This document shows, piece after piece, positions 51,941 to 62,891 of a stretch of DNA of 64,000 nucleotides. The DNA is from an uncultured Myxococcales bacterium (GTDB lineage Bacteria; Myxococcota_A; UBA9042; DTJE01), in assembly GCA_903857665.1 (NCBI GenBank), contig CAIOFV010000119.1, positions 34,987 to 98,986 on the forward strand, read 5' to 3'. The notes under the pieces are model-generated. The model ran no database searches and was not told the origin of the DNA. It saw only the letters and a program-made list of their open reading frames with translations. Within the stretch, counting starts at the first letter, position 1, and every line of letters begins with the position of its first letter. Position numbers and translations under genes: made by a program.

Positions 51941-52398
51941 GGCGTCCCGACCTCCTCTTCGGCAGCCGCCTTCATGTGCGCGAGGTACGCCTGCGGGTCC
52001 AGCAGGCCAGCAGCCTGCGCGTCGCCGTCCGCGACCTCGATCTCGGCCAGCCACCCCTCGCCGTACGGATCCTGGTTGATGACCTCCGGAGCCGCCTTCA
52101 GGGCCGGGTTGACCGCGACGATCCGGCCGTCCACCGGCGACAGCAGTTGCAGCGTCGCCTTGATGGTTTCGACCGTGCCGACCTCGTCCCCCGCCTGGAC
52201 CGTCGTCCCCACCGGCATCGCCGTGGCGAACGCGACGTCGCCGCCGTGCTGCTGGACGAAGTCGGTCACCCCGACGCGCACCCGCACCACTGGCGCTCCG
52301 GGCAGCCACAGCACCCAGACGCCTTCCGGGCTGTAGAAGCGGTCGGTGGGCACCCGGAACGTGAACTTGTCGATGGTCGTCACGAGGAAGTCCGGCAT
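51937..52398 (-). CDS. GcvH-like lipoyl carrier protein
   Basis: A 153-residue protein with the barrel-sandwich lipoyl fold. The lipoylation lysine is Lys80 in GTVETIKATLQLLSPVDG, followed by R-I-V-A-V-N-P-A-L and P-E-V-I-N-Q-D-P-Y-G-E-G-W, close to glycine-cleavage H protein. No gcvT, gcvP or lipoate ligase gene is in the window. Instead it leads an overlapping set with two DGC proteins, an OsmC-family protein and a thioredoxin, next to the ars operon. H-protein homologues with non-glycine roles are known (LbpA of the sulfur-oxidising sHdr system). ATG 52398 follows GGAGG. Confidence 0.85.
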   Translation of the reverse strand: MPDFLVTTIDKFTFRVPTDRFYSPEGVWVLWLPGAPVVRVRVGVTDFVQQHGGDVAFATAMPVGTTVQAGDEVGTVETIKATLQLLSPVDGRIVAVNPALKAAPEVINQDPYGEGWLAEIEVADGDAQAAGLLDPQAYLAHMKAAAEEEVGTP

Positions 52399-52446
52399 CG
52401 TCGCCTCCGCAAGGGGAAGGTACCACGTGGCGAAGGCCCGCGGGCG

Positions 52447-53475
52447 CTACCAGGTCACCTGGTGATCCTCGACGACGCCCAGCACATCCTTGACCTCGTG
52501 CCGGATGCCGTCGTCGTCCACCATCGTGCCCGAGAACAGCCCGACGGGCTGCCGGAAGTTCGACGCCAGCACCAGCAGGTTCAGGTTTTCGCTGCGCGCC
52601 CCCTGCGGCTGGAACACCAGGTCGACCCGGCCGTCCAGCGTGCGGATGTGCCAGGGGGCGGTCGGCGACGGCGGGATGTCGAAGCGCGCGGCCCCCAGCG
52701 GCGACAGGCGGTTGCCGTGCCAGAGGGCGTTCTCGTTCTGCTCGGCGTCGTCGGCGATGACGTTCTGGGTCAGGTTGACCCCGAGCACCTCGCCCTTGCC
52801 GTCGCGACACGCGAACGTCGCCCAGCGCCAGAAGGTCCTGCGCGGGTAGAACGCCTTGTGCTCGTCGAGGATCGCGAAGTCCCGGGTGGCGTCGAAGACG
52901 ATGCGCTCGGCGCCGATGGCCAGCGTTCCGGACACCGGGCAGGGCGCCTTGTGCGAGTAGAACGGCCGACCGGGGCCGAAGGGCAGGGCGGTGACCAGCG
53001 GGTGGACCTCGGTGACGTCCTGCCGGGCGACGACCTCGCCCCGGATCGCCGGAAGCCCCGGCCGGCCGGCGATGTCGATCGCGATCCGGTGGCTGCCGCG
53101 CGCCAGTTCGTTGCGTATCGCGACGCGGAACCCCCGGGCGTTGAACCGGGCCTCGCCGTCGTACACGTCGGCGGGGATGCCCAGGTCGTGGAAGGGCGCC
53201 TTGCGGTTGTGCTCGAAGACGCGCCGGGTGCGCCGATCGAACACGCTGACCCACGCCGTCGCCAGGTACTTCGCATCGACCAGTGCGATGCTGACGTACA
53301 CGTCCGGATGCAGCAGGCCCCAGTGCTGCCACTCCTTCAGGCGCCAGCGTCGCAGGCACGGGGGGATCCCCGGCGCATCCATCAGGTTGGGGGCGTGGAA
53401 CGGCGTGCGGAACAGGCCGTACTCGGCGTGCTCCCCTTCGATCATCCGCACCGGTGTCTCCCGGATCGTGCGCAT
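52447..53475 (-). CDS. DUF2804 family protein
   Basis: A 342-residue cytoplasmic protein. Phrases typical of DUF2804 are L-P-F-G-P-G-R-P-F-Y-S-H-K, C-P-V-S-G-T-L, F-W-R-W-A-T-F-A-C-R-D-G and G-V-N-L-T-Q-N. The family appears beta-rich (lipocalin/attractin-like predictions) and has no established activity. ATG 53475 has only a weak A-G-G-C-A-G-G-G-A upstream. It precedes the lipoyl-protein gene by 48 bases on the same strand and could share its transcript. Confidence 0.8.
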   Translation of the reverse strand: MRTIRETPVRMIEGEHAEYGLFRTPFHAPNLMDAPGIPPCLRRWRLKEWQHWGLLHPDVYVSIALVDAKYLATAWVSVFDRRTRRVFEHNRKAPFHDLGIPADVYDGEARFNARGFRVAIRNELARGSHRIAIDIAGRPGLPAIRGEVVARQDVTEVHPLVTALPFGPGRPFYSHKAPCPVSGTLAIGAERIVFDATRDFAILDEHKAFYPRRTFWRWATFACRDGKGEVLGVNLTQNVIADDAEQNENALWHGNRLSPLGAARFDIPPSPTAPWHIRTLDGRVDLVFQPQGARSENLNLLVLASNFRQPVGLFSGTMVDDDGIRHEVKDVLGVVEDHQVTW

Positions 53476-53581
53476 GGTGTGGGTCCCTGCCTGCAAAGGG
53501 GATGCGTCGCACGGCCTGCAACCGTGACGTCGAGTATCGGCCTCGCGCGTCGAACGCGTCAAGCCTCGCCGGGGTTGCGTT

Positions 53582-53610
53582 TGCCGGTTCGGCGAAGCCA
53601 ATCTATGATT
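53582..53610 (+). promoter_or_regulatory. Putative promoter of the second MopE-like gene
   Basis: TTGCCG (53582-53587), 17-bp spacer, TATGAT (53605-53610, five of six consensus bases). The start codon follows 26 bases later. Confidence 0.5.
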
Positions 53611-53636
53611 CGCCCGGAACCGAGAGCGAGGGAGCG

Positions 53637-55796
<2,160 letters not shown>

Positions 55797-55809
55797 GCGC
55801 CTCCCCCCG

Positions 55810-57477
55810 CTAGAACGCCAGGTCCAGGTCCAGCCCGATCGTGGTGTCGCTGCGCGCAACGACGACCCGGTCGATGACGCCCTGCCGGAGCATCCGGTTC
55901 ACCGAGGCGCCGACGCGCGCCGCCGAGCCCAGGATGCGGTACCCGAGGCGGGCGCCGTAGGCGATGCGGCGCTCGGACGTGTGGATGTCCTGCGTGACCT
56001 GCTCCTGGAAGCGATCGGCGCCGGCCAGGCTCCATGCCTTGTCCAGGCTGACGAAGGCGGACGCCTCGAACCCCTGGTAGCCCACCTGGGCCTCGCCCAG
56101 CGCGGTGGCCCCCAGGCAGTAGGCGTACCCCTGCTCCCCCAGCACCGAAGGCAGCCCGCCATGCTTGCGGCCGGCCAGCCAGGTAGGCAGCGCCAGCGCG
56201 CTGACCAGCGAGAACACCGGGTACGCCTCGAAGGTCGCCGACACCGTCCAGCCGTCCAGGAAGCCCTCGGCGACGATCAGCGGGCCCAGCAGCCCCGCGT
56301 TGGACCACAGGTCCCAGCGTCCGCCCAGCAGCCGGGCCGCGTCTTGCGCCGACAGGTCGAAACTGGTCGCGCCGCCGAAGTACAGGCTGTACCCGCGGCG
56401 CCCGCCGGCCGCATCCTGCTGGATGCCCTGGATGTACCCCCCGATGATCCCGGCCCGGGACAGGAAGGACATGCGCCGCAGCCCGCGGGCGCCGAACGCC
56501 GCGGACGCCGCCAGCCGGGTGACGTTCCCCTCGGCGAGGTGGTTGGCGAAGGTCCCCGGGGCGCCGGCCCCGAGGATGTTGGACAGGCGCATGTCCAGGT
56601 CCAGCGTGGCGTCGTTGCGCCATGCCGGGCCGGGCGCGTGGCTGGACGTGGTGCGGGTCGCGGACCATCCGGCCCAGAAGGCGAAGCGGTGCGCCACGTC
56701 CGCGGGCAGCCCGAGGGCGTCCACGCGGTCGGCACGCCGGGGCGGGGACTTGTCCATGTGGTTGTGCAGCGCGCGGGTCGGGCTGAGCAGCAGGGCGATG
56801 CCCTGGTGCACCCACGAGCCGGTGCCGCGCTCGAAGAACGCCCCCAACTGGGCGACCGTTTCGCCCAGCGCCATGCCCGCCACCGTCGTCGTGACCAGGT
56901 CGTTGATGGCGACCTTCTCCCGGAACTCGCAGACGTACTCCCACGTGGCTGCCCCGAGCGCCGTGATGGCCAGCGCCGGGCCCGGGCCCAGGTCGTTGGT
57001 GCGCGCCACCTGGTAGAAGAAGCTGCCCAGCAGCGGGTGGGACACGTTGTTGTACCAGAAGGCGTTGTTGTCGAACCGGACGTCCTGGAACGTGATCCAT
57101 CGCCGCAGTGCGTACTTGCGGTCCAGGCGCGCATCCCAGTCCCGGTGCTGCGTGGGGGAAATCGCCGCGTAGATCGCGCTTTCGAACGCCAGGATCACCC
57201 CCAGTTCCACCAGTGCCCGCCGATGGTTGGGCCGTCCTGCCTCGCGATCGGGATACAGGGCGTTAGGGTGGTGGTCCCGGAAGATCCTCCACAGGCGATC
57301 GCGATCGGCATCCGAAGGCGACCGCGACGGACGGGGCGGTGCCGACGCCGGCAGCGCGGGCGCCTCCGCGGTTCCCGCGCGGGACGTCGCGGAACCCAGC
57401 GCGATCAGCAGTCCCAGCGCGGCCCGCAGGAGGGTTGCGTACAGGCGGCAGGGCGATGGTCGGCGGCCTTGAGTCAT
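55810..57477 (-). CDS. DUF3943-type outer-membrane-associated protein
   Basis: A 555-residue exported protein with a signal peptide (about 12-35). The middle has the DUF3943 pattern: N-V-S-H-P-L-L-G-S-F-F-Y-Q-V-A-R, A-A-T-W-E-Y-V-C-E and A-I-N-D-L-V-T-T-T-V-A-G-M-A-L-G-E. The C-terminal 250 residues read as amphipathic strands of a beta-barrel, ending D-L-D-L-A-F. Function of the family is unknown; membrane-bound phosphatase-like or lipid roles have been suggested by fold only. It converges with the MopE-like gene 13 bases away. Confidence 0.75.
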   Translation of the reverse strand: MTQGRRPSPCRLYATLLRAALGLLIALGSATSRAGTAEAPALPASAPPRPSRSPSDADRDRLWRIFRDHHPNALYPDREAGRPNHRRALVELGVILAFESAIYAAISPTQHRDWDARLDRKYALRRWITFQDVRFDNNAFWYNNVSHPLLGSFFYQVARTNDLGPGPALAITALGAATWEYVCEFREKVAINDLVTTTVAGMALGETVAQLGAFFERGTGSWVHQGIALLLSPTRALHNHMDKSPPRRADRVDALGLPADVAHRFAFWAGWSATRTTSSHAPGPAWRNDATLDLDMRLSNILGAGAPGTFANHLAEGNVTRLAASAAFGARGLRRMSFLSRAGIIGGYIQGIQQDAAGGRRGYSLYFGGATSFDLSAQDAARLLGGRWDLWSNAGLLGPLIVAEGFLDGWTVSATFEAYPVFSLVSALALPTWLAGRKHGGLPSVLGEQGYAYCLGATALGEAQVGYQGFEASAFVSLDKAWSLAGADRFQEQVTQDIHTSERRIAYGARLGYRILGSAARVGASVNRMLRQGVIDRVVVARSDTTIGLDLDLAF

Positions 57478-57552
57478 CGTGCAGCGGTGTATCCGATCGG
57501 CCCGCGGGATTCAACGTCGAATCGAGGCCCGCGGCGGCCGCGATCGACCGGG

Positions 57553-58035
57553 TCAGGTCCCCAGGCGGACCAGCATCACCTCGGCGTCCTCGCCGTCCCG
57601 GTAGTAGCGGGGGCGCACGCCGATGACCTTGAATCCAAGATCCACGTAAAGGCCTTTCGCGGCGACGTTGCTCTTGCGCACCTCGAGGGCCACGAAGTCG
57701 GAATGCTCGCGCCGCGCTTCGTCGATCACGCGGTTCATCATCAGCCGGGCGATGCCCAGGCGTCGCGCCTCCGGACGGGTGGCGACGTTGAGGACGTGGT
57801 ACTCGGGGCCGGCGACCCAGAAGATCGTGTAGCCCAGCAGGCGCCCTTCGGAGTCGCGCGCCAGCAGCGACCGCGAAAAGGTGTTGGTGGTCTCCCGCTC
57901 GAACGCCGACTTGTCCCACGGGTCCGGGAAGCACAGGCGCTCGATTTCCATCACTTCCGGGACGTCCTTGCGGCGCAGGGGATGCAGCGTGATCCGCCCC
58001 GCCTTCGTCCGCCCGTCATCGAGCCTCGACGCCAC
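57553..58035 (-). CDS. rimI: RimI-type ribosomal-protein N-alpha-acetyltransferase
   Basis: A 160-residue GNAT enzyme expected to acetylate the N-terminus of ribosomal protein S18. Acetyl-CoA-binding motif A is R-P-E-A-R-R-L-G-I-A-R-L-M-M. The RimI-specific E-V-R-K-S-N-V-A-A-K-G-L-Y-V-D-L-G-F and the later R-Y-Y-x-D-G-E-D-A-E-V-M complete the signature. GTG 58035 is chosen for its GGAGG at five bases. It begins 20 bases after the RNase J stop and probably shares its transcript. Confidence 0.88.
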   Translation of the reverse strand: MASRLDDGRTKAGRITLHPLRRKDVPEVMEIERLCFPDPWDKSAFERETTNTFSRSLLARDSEGRLLGYTIFWVAGPEYHVLNVATRPEARRLGIARLMMNRVIDEARREHSDFVALEVRKSNVAAKGLYVDLGFKVIGVRPRYYRDGEDAEVMLVRLGT

Positions 58036-58054
58036 GACGTCCTCCGCGCCTCGT

Positions 58055-59698
<1,644 letters not shown>

Positions 59699-59781
59699 AT
59701 CGCCTCACGCCGGCCCGTGGGCCGACCGTCGCTGCCGCAGTCACCTGAACATCGTCGATGGAAGAGCGTCCCGTGTCGCCG

Positions 59782-60762
59782 TCATCCGCCCTTCAGCAGG
59801 CGGGCGGCTTCCAGGCTGAAGTAGGTGAGGATCATGTCGGCCCCGGCGCGCTTGATCGCCACCAGGGACTCCATCATGGCCCGATCGTGATCCAGCCAGC
59901 CGTTCAGGGCCGCCGCCTTCAGCATCGAGAATTCGCCGCTGACCTGGTACGCCGCCAGGGGCAGCTGGAACTCGTCGCGCGCCTGCCGGATCAGGTCCAG
60001 GTTGGTGCCGGCGGGCTTGATCATCAGGATGTCGGCGCCTTCCTCCTCGTCCAGCAGCATTTCGGTCAGCGCCTCGCGGGCGTTGGCCGAATCCATCTGG
60101 TACGAACGGCGGTCGCCGAACTGCGGCGCCGATTCCGCCGCCTCCCGGAAGGGGCCGTAGAACGCCGACGCGTGCTTGGCCGAGTACGCCATGATGGGAA
60201 GGTCCTCGAAGCCGGCCTCGTCCAGTTCCTCGCGGATGAAGCCGATGCGCCCGTCCATCATGTCCGACGGCGCGACCATGTCGGCGCCCGCCTTGGCGTG
60301 CGACAAGGCCTCCTTGGACAGCAGTTCCAGCGTCGCGTCGTTGAGGACGTCGCCCTTGTCCACCACGCCGCAGTGGCCGTGGTCGGTGTATTCACACAGG
60401 CAGACGTCCGTGATCACGCACAGGTCGTTGCCGTACTCCTTCTTCAGCGCGCGGATTGCCTTCTGCACGGGGGCACTGTCGCTGTAGGCCTGCGTGCCCA
60501 GCGCGTCCTTCTTTTCCGGCAGCCCGAACAGGATGACCGCGGGCACGCCCAGCTTCACGGCTTCGCCCGCAGTGCGGACCGCCTCGTCCACCGACAGCTG
60601 GAACTGGCCGGGCATCGCGCCGATGGGCTTCTTCACCTTCTGCCCGGGCACCACGAACATCGGGTAGATGAAGTTGTCCACGGACAGCCGGGTTTCGCGG
60701 ACCATCCGGCGCAGGGTCTCGGTGCGACGAAGACGACGCATGCGACGCTCGGGAAAACCCAT
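59782..60762 (-). CDS. hemB: Delta-aminolevulinic acid dehydratase (porphobilinogen synthase)
   Basis: A 326-residue enzyme condensing two 5-aminolevulinates to porphobilinogen in tetrapyrrole synthesis. The zinc site D-V-C-L-C-E-Y-T-D-H-G-H-C-G has all three cysteines (121, 123, 131), so this is the zinc-dependent type. Schiff-base lysines are Lys196 in AYSAKHASAFYGPFR and Lys249 in L-M-I-K-P-A. ATG 60762 has GAGG at seven bases; an upstream in-frame start would add seven residues. It lies 84 bases before the RNase J gene on the same strand. Confidence 0.95.
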   Translation of the reverse strand: MGFPERRMRRLRRTETLRRMVRETRLSVDNFIYPMFVVPGQKVKKPIGAMPGQFQLSVDEAVRTAGEAVKLGVPAVILFGLPEKKDALGTQAYSDSAPVQKAIRALKKEYGNDLCVITDVCLCEYTDHGHCGVVDKGDVLNDATLELLSKEALSHAKAGADMVAPSDMMDGRIGFIREELDEAGFEDLPIMAYSAKHASAFYGPFREAAESAPQFGDRRSYQMDSANAREALTEMLLDEEEGADILMIKPAGTNLDLIRQARDEFQLPLAAYQVSGEFSMLKAAALNGWLDHDRAMMESLVAIKRAGADMILTYFSLEAARLLKGG

Positions 60763-60892
60763 CTGGAAACCTCGCAAAATCAACGCGCAGGCAATACCAC
60801 GGCGGCGCCGCGGCGGTCAAGGACAGGACGGCCGCGCCGGCGCAGGGACCGGGTTCGATGCGGCATGGGTGGGGCGGCGCTCTGCACGGCAG

Positions 60893-60921
60893 TTGACAAG
60901 GTCCCATCGTTCGGTTACAAA
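60893..60921 (+). promoter_or_regulatory. Sigma70-type promoter of tRNA-Ala
   Basis: TTGACA (60893-60898, perfect) and TACAAA (60916-60921) with a 17-bp spacer, ending 21 bases before the tRNA. Spacing and match are as expected for a strong stable-RNA promoter. Confidence 0.75.
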
Positions 60922-60942
60922 CCCCTCGCTTTGATGCTCCCT

Positions 60943-61015
<73 letters not shown>

Positions 61016-61052
61016 CCCGGGAACGCCAGTAGGTTCGGACGCTTAGGTGTGG

Positions 61053-61084
61053 GACCCGACAGGTCGGAAATGGCCTGTCGGGTC
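61053..61084. terminator. Perfect 11-bp inverted repeat, possible bidirectional terminator or recombination site
   Basis: GACCCGACAGG (61053-61063) and CCTGTCGGGTC (61074-61084) flank a 10-base loop. It lies between the tRNA and the convergent integrase stop, where a terminator is expected. There is no T-run on either side, so it may instead be part of an integrase-binding or att region. Confidence 0.5.
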
Positions 61085-61085
61085 G

Positions 61086-61106
61086 TGCACAACGATTGCA
61101 CAACGA
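61086..61106. repeat. Direct repeats near the integrase 3' end
   Basis: TGCACAACGA occurs at 61086-61095 and again at 61097-61106, 11 bp apart (one helical turn). Such repeats between a tRNA end and an integrase gene are typical of integrase arm or core binding sites. No second copy of the tRNA 3' end was found in the remaining 3 kb. Confidence 0.5.
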
Positions 61107-61112
61107 AATCCA

Positions 61113-62279
61113 TCAGCCCTTTCCGCCTTTGACGAGTTTGAGGACGGGACGATCCTCGGGCGCGCCGATGTAGTGGCCCTTCGCAGTCACCCCCTTGTCG
61201 GCATGGCGTAGCGCCTCCCCGATCTGGGCAGCTGACTCCTTCAGAAGAACGTGTCGCAGGGTTCCGTGCACGCCCCGGAGACCGTGAGGGGGCACGTTCC
61301 GGACCCCCGCGACAAGACAGACCGTGTGGACGATGTCCTGCAGCCATCCCTTGCAGTGAGCGGCGTCCGTCTTTGGCCGTTTCCCACCCGCCTGGAAGTA
61401 CTGCACCGTCCCCTTGAAGATGTACTCCGTCGGTTCGAGCCCGTGCACCAGTTCCCCAAGGTCGGAGCGGAGTTCGGGAGGAATCTCCAAGGTATCCTGC
61501 CGGCTCGCCGTCTTCACGTCCCAGTCTGGGTTCAGCATTCCGGCAGCCTCGTCGCCTCGGATCCAGATCCTTCCGGGCCCGTCATCAAGATCCACGTCGC
61601 CAGCGCGCAGGTGTCTAATTTCTCCAGAGGCAAGGCCAGTCAGAAGGGGCAGGGCGGCGGCGACGCGACCTTCGGGAGTGGGCAATGCCAGAGCCGCATC
61701 CAGGTACCTGTTCGCCTCGGATACGCTACGCAGTTGTGGCTTCCCCCTTTTCATCAGGGCCTTGCCTTTCTGCGTTTTCCAGGGAAGCGGGTCGAGCCGA
61801 TCTTCGCGCCGTTTCTGGTACGCAGCCGCAACGTTGCGCCCCGTCATGCCGCGCTTCGCCAGCCACGAGCACGCCCGGACCATCGCGAGCCAGTTGCTAC
61901 GTCGCGTGGCCATTGCGCAGTGACTGCGAGCACCCAAGAAGCTGTCCATGTGGCGGTAGGAAAGATCGGACACGGGCAAGGTACCGAACGCAGCGACCAA
62001 GGGCTTCAGGGCATTCCTCTCCCAACCAACGGTATCCGGGCTCAGGACGATACTTGCCATGTGCTCCAGGTACTTCTCGAATCCATCCTCGACCGTAATC
62101 CCCTCCGGAATCGTCACGCCTTGCCGCGCTCCCTCGACTTCTTCGCGGGCCTCTTCCTCCGTGCATCCTGGACGGCAGTTCTTCCACGTTCGCGCGCTGC
62201 CATCAATGATCTGGTAGCGGAATCCATCTCGATCGGGGTAGGGTCCAAGGACCCGGCTACCCCGTGGGCGTCGTCCCAT
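61113..62279 (-). CDS. Tyrosine recombinase (integrase) of a tRNA-associated element
   Basis: A 388-residue site-specific recombinase. The N-terminal part has an arm-like segment and a SAM-like core-binding domain (about 65-165). The catalytic part shows Arg in L-A-S-G-E-I-R-H-L, H-G-L-R in VPPHGLRGVHGTLRH, and the final His/Tyr pair in LRHADKGVTAKGHYIG. ATG 62279 follows GAGGAGG. Codon use is less GC-biased than in the flanking core genes, consistent with foreign origin. The gene points at tRNA-Ala, the usual arrangement for an element integrated into a tRNA 3' end. Catalytic residues look intact. Confidence 0.88.
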   Translation of the reverse strand: MGRRPRGSRVLGPYPDRDGFRYQIIDGSARTWKNCRPGCTEEEAREEVEGARQGVTIPEGITVEDGFEKYLEHMASIVLSPDTVGWERNALKPLVAAFGTLPVSDLSYRHMDSFLGARSHCAMATRRSNWLAMVRACSWLAKRGMTGRNVAAAYQKRREDRLDPLPWKTQKGKALMKRGKPQLRSVSEANRYLDAALALPTPEGRVAAALPLLTGLASGEIRHLRAGDVDLDDGPGRIWIRGDEAAGMLNPDWDVKTASRQDTLEIPPELRSDLGELVHGLEPTEYIFKGTVQYFQAGGKRPKTDAAHCKGWLQDIVHTVCLVAGVRNVPPHGLRGVHGTLRHVLLKESAAQIGEALRHADKGVTAKGHYIGAPEDRPVLKLVKGGKG

Positions 62280-62425
62280 GGGTCCTCCTCAAGTTCGTTG
62301 GCAAGAATCAGTTCAACCGCGCCCACGATGCGGGCGCGAACCTTGACGCTGCGGAAGATGCCCCCCAGGCAGACCGAGACGTCCACGTCTCCGAAGTCCT
62401 GGTTGATGGGCAGACGCAGCGTCAC
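62114..62425 (-). CDS. Possible small protein overlapping the integrase start
   Basis: A frame of about 103 residues (GTG 62425 or 62431, GAGGAG just upstream) runs between the DUF5659-like gene and the integrase and overlaps the integrase start by 166 bases in another frame. The first half looks like folded protein (T-L-R-L-P-I-N-Q-D-F-G-D-V-D-V-S-V-C-L-G-G); the second half is basic and probably shaped by the overlap. It could be an excisionase-type or regulatory protein, but no family is recognised. An ATG at 62515 in the same frame would lengthen it. Confidence 0.4.
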   Translation of the reverse strand: MTLRLPINQDFGDVDVSVCLGGIFRSVKVRARIVGAVELILANELEEDPWDDAHGVAGSLDPTPIEMDSATRSLMAARERGRTAVQDARRKRPAKKSRERGKA

Positions 62426-62459
62426 GAACACGAACTCCTCGACGGCCTCGCCGTCGTCA

Positions 62460-62891
62460 TCAGGAAGTCGCCCGGCGGCGCCTGACTGTCGGCGTACCTG
62501 GGACGGCCTCCACATTGCTAGCGTTGGGCGTGGCCACCTGGGTCTCGACCGGCACCTGCGCTCGCAAGGTCTGGTGCAGGATGTTCTTGAGCCCCCGAAA
62601 TGCGGTGGCGAACCGCAACGGCTGCACGGACCCGCGCAGCCCGAAATAGTCGTTCACGTCGGTGCGAAGTTTCTCGTCGTCCGCGAACAGGAAGACGACC
62701 TGGTTCGGCCCGTCCTTCCGGACCCCCAGCAGGGGGTGGTCCAAGGACAGGAACGTGGCAAGTCCGAGATCCGTGGTCTTGAAGTTCGGTGTGGCGCACG
62801 GAACGCCTGCGGGCCGCCCGACTCTACTCGCGAACCGCGTTGCGTCGCCTGGCCCTCTCCTTGACGGGCAACTCCGGCGGCGAGGACGCAA
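62460..62891 (-). CDS. DUF5659-like protein, start missing or unclear
   Basis: The recognisable part runs from about 62783 to 62460: N-F-K-T-T-D-L-G-L-A-T-F-L opens the domain, then V-V-F-L-F-A-D-D-E-K-L and P-L-R-F-A-T-A-F-R-G-L-K-N-I-L, the pattern of DUF5659, a family of small proteins common in mobile elements. Upstream of this the only in-frame start is TTG 62891, without a Shine-Dalgarno, and the residues between are Arg-rich and unlike the family. The 5' end was therefore probably lost at a junction near 62790, where the opposing sensor gene also begins abruptly. Confidence 0.6.
   Translation of the reverse strand: MRPRRRSCPSRRGPGDATRFASRVGRPAGVPCATPNFKTTDLGLATFLSLDHPLLGVRKDGPNQVVFLFADDEKLRTDVNDYFGLRGSVQPLRFATAFRGLKNILHQTLRAQVPVETQVATPNASNVEAVPGTPTVRRRRATS

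Noticed and set aside
51937..52398. Glycine cleavage system H protein as part of glycine catabolism
   Set aside because: No gcvP, gcvT or lipoyl dehydrogenase gene is nearby, and the gene overlaps a redox/metal protein operon, so only the fold is claimed.
61016..62790. Complete integrative element with both attachment sites
   Set aside because: I searched the remaining sequence by eye for a second copy of the tRNA 3' end and found none, and the far side looks like a deletion junction.
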